Below are positions 37,607 through 48,746 of a DNA stretch of 64,000 nucleotides, in pieces (positions within the stretch are counted from its first letter, which is position 1; every line of letters begins with the position of its first letter). The notes under the pieces were generated by a model, which made no database searches, was not told the origin of the DNA, and was given only the letters and a program-made list of their open reading frames with translations. Origin of the DNA: Litoditis marina (Eukaryota; Nematoda; Chromadorea; Rhabditida; Rhabditidae); NCBI GenBank assembly GCA_964036275.1, contig OZ038436.1, positions 11,931,904 through 11,995,903 on the forward strand. The letters are read 5' to 3'. Made by a program: the position numbers and the translations under genes.

Positions 37607-40600
37607 ATGGGTAAGAAGCAGCATCAGAAGGATAAACTGTGAGCTATTTCCCATACGAAGAAAGTCAATCCGATAAACGCAATGCAACAAATTGAATTTG
37701 TAATCCTTATGATCATCCTTCATCTTGTAAGCTGCTCAGTTTAGCGCAAGTGTTTATTTTCAGCTATTTGACCACCTCGGAATGGAAAGCAATTGGTGGA
37801 CACAAAGATGGTATGTACCTTATATTATTTTTCGATCAAGCTACACCAGGCCCGATAACTCCGACCCGATCACATCAGGCGCGGAACAACACTGTCAAAT
37901 TAATGTGTTTGATCGTTTAATGGCCTGGCAACGTTGAAAACTTGGAAATATACAAGGGGTGGAATGTAGCACCTTTGACATTAGTTGTTAGTTTCATCTA
38001 CAAATAAGTGTTTCACGTCTAATTTTGTGCAGATACCGGTACTCGGCTTCAACGAGCTGCATTCAAACGTCTGCCTGTCACCCACTGTGCGCTCTCTCTG
38101 CTCCCATTCGAGGATCCTGTCTGCTCACCAACTGGAGAAATTTTTGATCTCACGTCAGTTTCGGTTTTTATCTTTATCTTGTTCCAGTCCCAGCCAAAAA
38201 ATCTAACCTAATATAGTGATATCACCAGGCTATACATAGTGCACAATCATGACGAGACAGCTTCTATTCTCACGGTTTCTATCCACCATATCATAATAAG
38301 AACTTTCTCTCTGTATCAAGCAATATATCTACCAGAAGCGCGATACTGTATTCGTCATAATGGTTCATGCATTTTGCTTGAAATGGGGGAGGGGGGCTGT
38401 TTGACATGTCAGACCTTAGCAGATCACTAATGTGGTTGTGCTTGAATTTCGGTCACTATTCACTTCATTTTAGAAGGGGGGTGTTGTCCAGTATGCCTAG
38501 ACATTGATTGAAACGGTGAGGCTCTCATCAGTAGATCATAGATGTTCGGCTACGGGGTCCATCGAAGACATTATATGTCCTAAAAAACAGTTGTTTTTGA
38601 TAAAAGTAGTAGTAATTCTACATGATTCACTTGATTCCTTGATTGTAGAAAAGACAGGAAAAAGTTTCTTTTCAGGAGCCTTCGCAGTTCTAACTTTGAA
38701 AGTTGTGAAAAGGTATTATATAAAATATGATTCGTTTCACGGAAAAGGGTTCGTTCTGTTATTTTTTTCACCCGTTTACAATCTAGTTTTGCAGTCACAT
38801 CGTACCATATTTGAAGAAACATGGAGTCAACCCCGTAACTGGCAAAAAGTTGGCAGTTAAGGAACTGATTCATCTGAAGTTTGATAAGGACGGCGAAGGT
38901 ATATTTCCGTTTCTCTTTTCTCGTTTTTCTGGCTTCTGGGGAAATAAATGTATAAAAGTACCTCAGTAGTTCAGTAGTCACAGTTAGTTTGCAGTTTATT
39001 TGCGTAAGGATTCCTTGTCTTTTTTGGACTTGTCGATGATCTCTTACTATATTTTAACTCACCTACTACTCAGTTTTAACGAATCTTTGAACCACGTCCT
39101 ACCTGCTGGAGCCTGTACACTAAATGACTACTGTTTCTCTGATGTTCTTCTCTTTCTGGTTAACAAAACCAGATCCAAGTGAGAGGAGTTCAAATTCCTC
39201 TCAATTCAATTTGTATTGTTTCAGGAAGGTTTCGATGTCCCGTGACATTCCGCGTCTTCACTGATAATAGTCATATCGTGGCTATTGGCACAACTGGAAA
39301 TGTCTACTCAAATGAAGCTATCCAGGTATTCATGTATTTGTTTATCAACACAAATTATCACTCTTCATTAGTAGAACGTGAACCAATCAGTGAAAAAATA
39401 ATAATTTTTCGATGAGTATGATTAGTTCTTTTCGATTGAGAAATCGGGAGAAGTTCATGATCTGAAATCGTTGTGCTTTAACTCGTGTTACCTCTCGTTG
39501 TCAGACTTTCACACTCGGTAACGTTTGGCTTATGTTATCTTTTGTGCAGGGAAAAAGTATTATATTCGGTTAAAGCATGTGTCTTTGTGGTGTTGGTTAG
39601 GCAGAACCAAATCATCATATTACACATCTCAATTCGAGCAGAGAAGTTAGCCATGTTCGATGCTAATTCTTCTCTGTTTCTGATTCTAAAGAGTATATAG
39701 ATTTCCGTGAAATATTTGCTTTCCAGGAACTGAACCTAAAGGCCAATCATTTGAAAGATCTTCTCACGGATGAGCCGTTTGCCAGATCCGATATCATTCA
39801 GTTACAGGTGTGTAAACGATCATTTCCTGAACGTGTTGTGTGTCGTCTTTTCTATAGACATGTTCATATTGAGTCATTAATTTGTATATTTCCTCAATTA
39901 ATTATGCTTCACATATTTTCTCATTATCTTTTTGTAGGACCCCAATCATCTGGAGAAGTTCAATATGGAGGAGTTTCATCACGTCAAACTCGATCTCAAA
40001 ACCAAAGATGAGATTGCGAAAGAGAGAAAGGCAATGCAGGTCAGCTGTGTTTCTGAAACACTGAAAACATCTAGTGACTAGTGTCAACTACTTCTCTCTT
40101 TAAACAGTACCGTACTGGCTAATTTCTATGCATTGATTAGAAATGTTCGCCTACCACGAAGTTGATTTCGATACATTCACTCTAAAGTCTCTAAACGTTC
40201 TGATCCATTGTCCATACTCATTTTTTATCCTTCGCACAACATTCATTGAAGAAAAAGTTGTTTGCAACACGATAACCTGAAGAATAAACACGTTTCTGCG
40301 GTTTTGCATATCTTATATTATTATTTAAAGGATCCTCGATTTTTTATTCGTCGAATGAACAATGAAACGAGGGAAGCCTTGGATCAACTGAAAAAGGACT
40401 ACGTGCCCAAAAAGGTTTTTTGTTGTTCTTGTGATGTGTACCAAGTTGTGTTGTATGTGTTATTGCATCAACAGTGTCAAACGTTTCTACAACTTGTCCT
40501 AAAAAGCGAGTCACCTGTCAGTCCCAGCAGGAGTGATATACCTCAGGAAGATAATTAACGTTTTCAATTTGAATTGAAAGTAGCGTTACGCTTTACTGGT

Positions 40601-43600
40601 TCATTTCGCAGGTAGGGAAGTCGTTATCTATTATCAACCATTACTATCTACCAATTCTTCATTCATTTATTGTCTGAAAATTTATTTTCATATACACGGT
40701 TTTCAGGTTGCCGCAGAAGTCGAATCTACAGCAGACGATGTTAATGCTGCACACTACAGGTACATTATCCAAATTGAAGCCACAAACTCCACCATACGTA
40801 ACACAGGTGGGATGTCACGGTCCGCTGACCGGGGGACCCTCAACTATTTAACAGACTAGACGAGAGGGGACCTATAACTATTCAACAAATTACCCATTTT
40901 TGTGATTTCGTGCCACTGAATCGGAGAGGGACCTCTAACTTTTCGTGTTTTTCTGCGGGAGGGATCATTAACTCTTTGTGTCCCTAACCAGGACTATCCC
41001 ACATATGATACGTAAACAAAAGGTTAACATCAGGTCAAAAAAAGTGAGCATGAATCTCCCTAAAACGTAAGCATATGTCATTGGAAAACACGAATTTTTT
41101 CAAGTTTTACCGAGAATCTGTTACATTACGCGATTACGCCAAAAGGTGAGCATGCCCCGGTCAAAATCGGCCAAAAGTGAGCATCAGCCAACATCAAATA
41201 AGTGGGTATTTTACTTATGAACTCCACCCATTAGCTGTAAAGCGCTGACCGTGTTTTGAGTTACTTGATATCATAATATGGTGTTGGTTTTTCGTCAACT
41301 TTTTCTTAATAATTTCAGTCAGGGAAAGGTATCGGCAGGGTTCACTTCTACTGTCATGGAACCTGTTACGAAACAGAAGGCAGCTGTTCTAGCTGACGAT
41401 GTTGTCAGGTTGGTTTCACTCATTCATTTCAAATCAATTATTCGTGTGTTTTAATTTATCATGATAGGCGAGGTAATGCTGATTTGTGTTCATGAGCTCA
41501 TTTTGCTGATCACCGTATCTCTACTTAGTTGATGGGCAGATGTGGAGTTCGGTCCCCTTGCATGAATTCCTAAAGCAGCAAATAGGTTGTAGGTAGTTGT
41601 GTGCATACTCCGAAAAACTTGGTAGAATTTCGAAAAAGCAAAAAAAAAAGTAGGCGTGACGCTGAGATCTTAGGAGAAATAGTGTCAGTTTCAAGTACCC
41701 CTCTACTCAAATAGAGAAGAGTTATGAGTCCCCCTGAGGCATTCTTTTTCATAGAACAGAAAGGCCTCCCCCTTCTTTTCACCTCTCCAAAGTAGAACAT
41801 TTTCTGATTAGCTGCTCTGTATCATCGCATTTTTGTCGAGAACGAAAACTGAATTATGTGATCATCGAAATGTGTCATTTACTTGTTCAAATTGGAATAC
41901 TTTTGTGACTTGCAGATATCAGCGTGTCAAAAAGAACGGATACGTTCGAATTGTGACAAATCATGGCTCAATCAATTTGGAATTGTGAGTCTTTTAATCT
42001 TCACTGATAATCGTGTGAAAAGCTATACGATCCGTTTCATATTGTTCGTTTGATTTGAACGCGTTCTATAGTGTTGTGTTTTATAGTTAGACCTTTTCAA
42101 ATTGGCTGGAATGGGCTTTATCATTTCTTTCGTGATGCGTGAACGTTAGATTATGTTATTTTTTTTCTCCAGATACTGTACGAAAGCTCCGAAAGCATGC
42201 GAGAATTTCATAACGCACTGTTCGAAAGGATACTACAACAACACATTGTTTCATAGAGTCATCAAAAACTTCATGGTGAGTTGTTTCATTCTAAACAAAG
42301 CGTAAAAGGCCATATATGGGCACTAACAGAACTTTCTATGTCTGTTTAGAATCATCAACGTTTTATTTATCTCTTCTTCTCTCTATTGCTGGTTGTTTTT
42401 TTCTTCCGGCAGTAAACGAAGCAGAATTGCTCTGCTAGCCAGGAAAGTCGAAGGTTTGTTTGGTTCATTTTACCAGTTGTTCTCTAGATGCAAGGCGGTG
42501 ACCCGACTGGTACTGGAACTGGTGGAGAGTCGATCTGGGGTAAACCCTTTGAGGATGAATTCGTCACTGTGAGTTTGGATTACTTTTTGGTCTTTGAATG
42601 TAGTAGTTGCTTCACTGAGTGAGAGTTGTTTGTACACTTTCATGCAGTTATCGTGCATGTTTTCACCATCTCACATGAGTTGTGGGTTTTAGGTTAACTT
42701 TGGTCTAGCCATAGGTGCGATGCTACAAACCTCTTAACTTAACTTTTTTTACCAGACTGAGCAAGAGAAGACCTATAACCATTTAACAAATTATCTAGTA
42801 TTGTCATTATGGCGCCACTGAATTGGGGAGGGACCCATATTTTTTCGTAGTTTTTTTTTTGCGGAAGGGATCATTAACACTATCCCATGTATGGGTCTCA
42901 GCCTATGAAAATTTCCTGTGACTTTTAAAGATCCAACTGTTTACTGTTCTGATTTCAAGGGTCTCTCACATGATACTCGCGGACTTCTCTCAATGGCAAA
43001 CAAAGGAACAAACACCAACAAGCACAGTTGTGAGTTAATGTCGTTTATTAGCAACATTGGGAATCCGTTCATATGCTCTCAAATAATCGGTGCGTACTTG
43101 TGCTAACCCTCTTTATGCTTATGCTTCATCCTCAATCTCAAGGATTGATTCTGAATCCAAAATTGTCTACAGTGAGTGTTTCAATTATGTAAAGGGATTT
43201 TGATTCCATTTGAGAGTGAGAGGCACCCCGGTTGCATTTGAGATTTAAGATGCGACCATGCGACCTGGTTGCATCTGGAAAGCAATGGAAAGTTTTCTAC
43301 AAAAGCAAACCGATTGCCCATTGGCTGCATGCGACCCGGTTGCACGATTGGCTTTGCCAAGGTGTTATTGGTATTATCATGTGAAAATAAGATAATTATG
43401 AATGGTACCGCCAAAATGGACGTCGGCTGTAATGAATTCAGGATATGAAGTGCTTCCGAAGTACTGCTGTTTTCAGCTTCATAACTTTCCGACCCTGCAA
43501 GTATTTGGACAAGAAACACACGATATTCGGTCGCGTGGTCGGTGGACACGAGGCTCTGACCTCGATTGAGAGAGTAGAGACCGTTGATGGCACTGACAAA

Positions 43601-45722
43601 CCAAATGAGGTCTGTTGATTGGGGATCACCTAGTATTCCGGGTACTGACCAAATAATCCTTAACGTTTTTCTTTGCTGGTCTGAGTAGACTGCGGCAAAA
43701 TTTCCGAGGTTGCTGGGTTTGCACTAAAATAATCTAGAGGATACCAATAAGCAATAACTTTTCCTTTTTTATTTGCTAGAGAGGGGATGTTAAACTTCAA
43801 CATCTCTTTCGTTTGCGGCTCTCTCGGGGGATAATTCAACACCGAATGCTTGATTGTGTGTCAGCGGAAATCGCTCCAAACTGGTGCTATAGTTTTCAGT
43901 TTTCAGTGCTAGCTGTTGTTTGCAGTTTTAGCCTCCGTCAATACATTACTTGATTCACGTTACCTAGCGACTTGGTAGTTTGTAGAAAAAAAGTTGCGCT
44001 GAACGCGAATTATAATACATTCTGAAATTCTCTGTGTGAAGTATTTTGGCGCTATTTCTTGCAAATGGTTTGTTTTTTATTATTATTTTAGTGCAAACCC
44101 AGCAACCTCGGAAATTGGAGGGTTTGTCTCTAGCGAGTACACATTTCAGTTTTATAATTGTTCGCCTGATCAGTAGTTCGATAATCCCTACCATGTTCTT
44201 ATTAATTATATACGTGTATCTGTTCAGCCTGTATTCTTCATGCGAGCAGAAGTTTTCGTGGATCCTTTTGAAGAAGCCGAACTCGAAGTACAGAAAGAAA
44301 GAGCCGACATTCTGAATAAAGGTAGTGTCGAACCATAATTGTCGTGGTAAATACTTTCAGATTTAGCAAATGTCCGAGTTACTTCAGCATCAGAAGTCCA
44401 AAAGTCATTGAACGTTGAAGTCATGTCTTGCTGAGAAAATATAGTATTCATTAGTGGTTCAGTTGCTACTTACTAAGTTGGTATATGACAGTCATTAAAA
44501 TGCCCTGATATTAGTGTTTGGATCGATCGCTCGTAAGCGATATATTGGTGGACAGATCTTGTGGATTTTGTGATTATCAAAATCAATGTTTCGACCCGCC
44601 CCGATACAACATCGTACAAACAGCATAGGAACTTCTAGTTCTAGCCTACAGTTAAGGCACTGGTAGAACGGTAGTAACAGTTAAACTGTGGTGATATGGT
44701 CGTAAACGTCCCGCAATTCAGTGGTAAACTTCTGGTAACTTTGAATCACGATTACTACCAGTAAATCGGTAGTGTATCTCAAGTAACCTCAGAAATGAAC
44801 TAGATATCTAATACCACACGTGATACCTATACTAGATACGGATGTCTGCGAGACTGCTCTGCCGGCTTCTGGCTGTTTTCGGTTTAATTACCCAAGTTTG
44901 AGGTACTTTTCACCTCTGAAGCGAACTTAGAATTTAGTACGTGAGGACTAGATACTAGAGGGGCCATGAAAAGATAATTAAATTTTGTTTTATGAAAAAA
45001 ATAATTTTTAAGTGTTTTATTTTCGATAATTCGAAATAATTTTACTGCTGTTTTACTGCAGTTGAACTACAACTTTACTGGCGTTTTACTGCAGTAGCGA
45101 CACTGTAATACTACCGTTTTACGACTGGTGATACTGCAGTAACACTACTAGTAAAACGGCAGTAGTACGGTGTCGCTACTGTAGTAGAACGCCGGTTTTA
45201 TCTTTACAGTGGTGAACTGTAAACCATTCAAAATCCTATGGCTTTAGTTATTCCTATCTATCCTTTTCCCTCTTTCTGTAATGAAAAAGAGTCACATTCT
45301 TCGAATGTAGAAAAATAAATAATTCTATCAGGCGAGAGACGCAAATATCTTGTCGTGAGGCCAGTCACGTGTTTTCCTATTCTACCACTGATTATACTCC
45401 TCGCTTACAGAAAGGCGGGAGTGTACCTGTATATCTCACTTTGCGCTGTGTAAGAACACATATACTCGATTCGTCCGCGCTGCTCGTATAAATCCAGTTG
45501 GTGTAGTGGTTAGCGTTCGCGCTTCCCAAACTTTTGAACCCAGTTCGAGTCTCACATGAGGCGGCTCTTTTATAAATTCGGCACGCACTATAACACACCA
45601 CTAGTTTAGGAGCGAGAGTGGCCGATGAATCCCGGAAGAAAGAAGCGGCTAAGCCAAAGGTATATGGAAATGGAGTAGGAAAGTACATCAATCCACAGAT
45701 TAAACGTCTTGGAGCGCTTGAG
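37607..45722 (+). CDS. PPIL2: U-box cyclophilin PPIL2/CYN-4 homologue
   Basis: Seventeen exons join to about 493 residues: 37607-37638, 37764-37810, 38033-38153, 38795-38898, 39225-39325, 39727-39807, 39938-40039, 40331-40414, 40707-40759, 41319-41408, 41916-41984, 42173-42275, 42488-42568, 42960-43029, 43477-43609, 44228-44321 and 45610-45722. It starts [10 protein letters not shown], as the family does. A U-box (about residues 35-105) and a cyclophilin domain (about 280-430, with FHRVIKNFM and [14 protein letters not shown]) follow. KYLDKKH has Tyr where cyclophilin A has Trp. Family members are nuclear spliceosome-associated proteins. The link from exon 14 to 15 is one base short: exon 14 ends AACAAGCACAGTT where an NKSQF coding end is expected, so the frame breaks or the assembly lacks a base. 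The 3' end is unclear: reading on past 45722 stops at 45764. Confidence 0.92.
40800..40990. repeat. Interspersed repeat in PPIL2 intron
   Basis: Segments ACCTATAACTATT, CGTGCCACTGAATCGG and GGAGGGATCATTAAC recur in diverged form at about 42740-42885, in another intron of the same gene. Confidence 0.6.
42740..42885. repeat. Second copy of the intronic repeat
   Basis: ACCTATAACCATTTAACAAA, GGCGCCACTGAATTGG and GGAAGGGATCATTAAC match the repeat at 40800-40990 in the same orientation. Confidence 0.6.
45080..45193. mobile_element. 114-bp hairpin element in PPIL2 intron
   Basis: The arms GGCGTTTTACTGCAGTAGCG and, inverted, CGCTACTGTAGTAGAACGCC extend to about 43 bp with few mismatches around a short loop. 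Similar TACTGCAGT/ACGGTAGT words continue for 400 bp on the left (44650-45080). It is probably a foldback MITE. Confidence 0.6.
45493..45575 (+). repeat. tRNA-like element (tRNA-Gly-like)
   Basis: TTGGTGTAGTGGTTAGCG resembles a tRNA D-arm/A box and AGTTCGAGTCTC a B box, with CTTCCCAAA between as in a tRNA-Gly anticodon loop. The acceptor stem does not pair, so it is a pseudogene or SINE head. It lies in the last PPIL2 intron, just before exon 17. Confidence 0.55.
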
Positions 45723-46489
45723 GTGAGCATTCGTATACATGTTCATATTACTCCCTTATTATGATATTGGCGGCAACCAAGATGTCATTCAAAGTTAAAA
45801 GTCATTAAAGTAAAAGTCATTTAAAAGTGAAAGTCATTGATAAAAAGTACAGTATCAGCTTAGAATCAGAAATAATGTTTCCAAAAATTTTAGTTTTTTT
45901 TCCAAATCCTGATCCTGACTAAAAGTTGATACTTTTGAATGACTTTCACTTTAATGACTTTCGATTTTGAATGACTTATTCCTGGTACCGATATTGGCTG
46001 ATGCTCACTTTAGCCGGATTTCGATCGGGGCGTGCTCACTTTTTGGGGAAATTACTATTATTCTGTGTTTTTGGAGCTGCTCATGTTCACTTTTGAGGCT
46101 GTTCATGCTCACTTTATTCGCCCCGATTCGGAACTATTTCACGTATGTACATGTTTTAGGCATGTGGTTCTATCACATCAAAAAAGCCGAAAATCGTGAA
46201 AGCTGGATTGTCGGATTTTTCTGCTTGGTAGATGTACACTGTGAATAAATTGGATCTCATATATTGGCTTTCTCTTGTGTCGGTTTTGAAATATTGTGAC
46301 GGAACTCTGCGGTGTACGCCAAATCGATAATAAATGTGGTGACATCATGTTCAGTGGTATTTCTTTCGATTTCGCAATTGTGTCGTTGTACAAAAACATT
46401 ACCTGAGATATCTAAACGTTTACTCACGTTCTTCGCCTTCATACGACGGAAAGCTACTATAGACCCAGAACTCAAACCGGGTCTACATC

Positions 46490-46880
46490 CGCTGGTAACC
46501 TCCCATTTTAGTGTCTCTCTCTCTCCTAGGATGTTTGGGTTACTTCGGATTTTGGGTTACCTGAATATTTCGGGTTACCTGAAAATTTTTGGGTTACCTG
46601 AAAGAGTAACCTTTTCAAAAGAGGTTACCAGAGGGTTACCTTATTGAACTTTTAGGTTAGACACCAAAAGCGGTTACCTAAATTTTCGGGTAGGTTACTA
46701 GAAAACCCGGTTAGATATAGAATTCGCCCTTTTGTAACCTTCACAGGGTTACCTGGTTAGCCCTTTTGTAACCTTCACATGATTATCTGGTTAGAGCTTT
46801 TGCGACCTCGAAAAGGTTACCTGGTTAGCCTTTTTGTTAAATCCTCTGTAATACTTTTTTTCACAATGCCTTTGGGGAAA
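46490..46880. repeat. GGTTACC-rich interspersed repeat
   Basis: Many closely spaced GGGTTACCTG, GGTTACC and TTTTGTAACCTT words, both orientations. The same kind of sequence closes the window (about 63690-64000). No gene is seen here, between PPIL2 and RPB4. AATAAA at 46244 and 46934 could be poly(A) signals for PPIL2. Confidence 0.6.
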
Positions 46881-47225
46881 TTTGTGTTTTTTAAAGGGTT
46901 AACCACTTAATGGTTGACGAAAAACCGGGTTGAATAAATATATAGCCCCACTCGCCCCTTAATGAAATAATTTTCTTCATTGGAAAATATTATAATAGCC
47001 TAGTTATAACTCGATCGAAGTATACATTCTCTTTATATCAACTGGAAGAAAGTAAAAAGGTCTTGAAGCGCGCGCCCTGAGAAGAGTTAGCAAAATACAG
47101 GTTGAGTTGAATTTCTAAAATCGTTCAGACTTAAAAAAATTGATTTGCGCTCGTTCTATTCTATTGTTTGTTGTTATCTCTTTTCTTTATAACCAACCAA
47201 TTTCAGTATTTCAAGACTCGTTACA

Positions 47226-48419
47226 ATGGCCACGACGCAGCCTGAGGAAAATGTTGAAGAGGATGCAACTGAAATGAAGTTCCCAAAAGGCTGGTTACTC
47301 ATAATAATCTCATAAGAACTGTTTCGCTCTATTTCGTTGGCAACTCTGATTTTAATTTCGGTTCCGTGCTTGTTTTACGGAAGTGGTTCGTTCTCGTACC
47401 AAACCAAATGATTCGTGAAGAAATTTGCCTATTTTGTATTCTAAAATAGCCGGGTACGCTATTTGAGCAAAATTCACGCCTTCTATAAAACAAAGCCAAC
47501 ACCTCAGTTATCTCTGTATGTTCCATATTACAACCATTTTCTCTAGAGTTCGAGTCAGCTGGCTGTGATGCTCTTCTCACATCAGAAGTGTTTCTTCTCT
47601 TAGAGCATCGTCGACAGCAAAGTGAGCAGAAAGATGAGATTGAGGAAATGAGCGAAGTGAGGATTTTTTTTTACTCTTGCACGATTATACTGGCTATAGT
47701 ACAGCTTGAATAGAGAACATATTAGCTTCACAGTTGAAATTTCTCGTGTGTACGAGATTGGTGATTGTCGGCAGACACCAAACTTTTTTCTGCTTTGTAA
47801 ACTAAAAAGTGTACTTTTGGGAAACGTTGCTAATCCACAGAGCAGAGAGCTTTCTGTTTCTTACAGACAAGTTTTCTCGCCCACCGCTTACGCCCTGTAC
47901 GCCTGTACTTGTTTATACATGATTGTCGTTAGAGTCATGCATGATCTTTTCAGGTCTTCATCAAAACATTAAACTACGCACGTCGTCTCTCGAGGTTTAA
48001 AAATCGCGAAACTATACGAGCAGTACGTGCTATTTTTGCTGGAAAACCGCTACACAAGTTTGAAGTCGCTCAAATCGCCAATCTATGTCCCGAGAATGCC
48101 GAAGAAGCAAAGGTACGAAAACTTTTATTTTCAGCTCTGTATTGTGCTTTTTATACATAATCTAAAATGCGGAGGTGCTCGGACTAAGAAGAACGTTTTA
48201 GTGTGAACGAGTGTTAATATATTATTATCAAGGAAGGATTTCTGTGTGAACAACTTGTGTCCCGATGAGAACTTTTGTTGTGGTGAGACCCTGAATCTAC
48301 TTTGAACATCTTGATTCTTAATTGTACAGGCTCTGATTCCGTCTCTTGAAAACAAACTCGAGGATGATGAATTGGACGAGATTCTGAAAGATCTACACAG
48401 CAAGAAAACTTTCCAATGA
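47226..48419 (+). CDS. rpb-4: RNA polymerase II subunit RPB4
   Basis: Four exons, 47226-47289, 47547-47656, 47954-48112 and 48330-48419, give 140 residues, close to the 142 of the human protein. Family marks are a short acidic start with MKFPK, then [30 protein letters not shown] and [19 protein letters not shown]. With RPB7 this subunit forms the stalk of RNA polymerase II and helps initiation and mRNA export or decay. The first intron has a GC donor (AAAAG then GCTGGT). No GT donor keeps the frame. A TTTCAG acceptor lies 19 bases before the ATG, as for a trans-splice site. Confidence 0.95.
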
Positions 48420-48746
48420 TCTCTCAATTCTTTGTTTTGTACATTTTTGACGTATATTGTTTGCTGAGACCACCATATACTATGGTCGAGTTTGGTATTC
48501 AAGTGGAGGTTGAATGATATTAAATCAACTATTGGCCTCTTCTATTCTTGTTTGATTGTGTTTTGTTGGCATTTCCCATGTTATTTGTATTATTGTCAAG
48601 ATATGAATTCATTTGCCTAGTAAACGTATCTGATTGTTCTTTTGCTATCCTATCCGTTGTTTGTTACGGGTTACTCTATCTCGATTGTTTTCTTCACAAT
48701 TGTTCTGAAATTAAATATCATGGTTTTTACTTTTCCCCAGAATTTG

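Noticed and set aside
45493..45575. Functional tRNA-Gly gene
   Set aside because: The A and B boxes are present, but the acceptor and T stems do not pair, so it was called a tRNA-like element.
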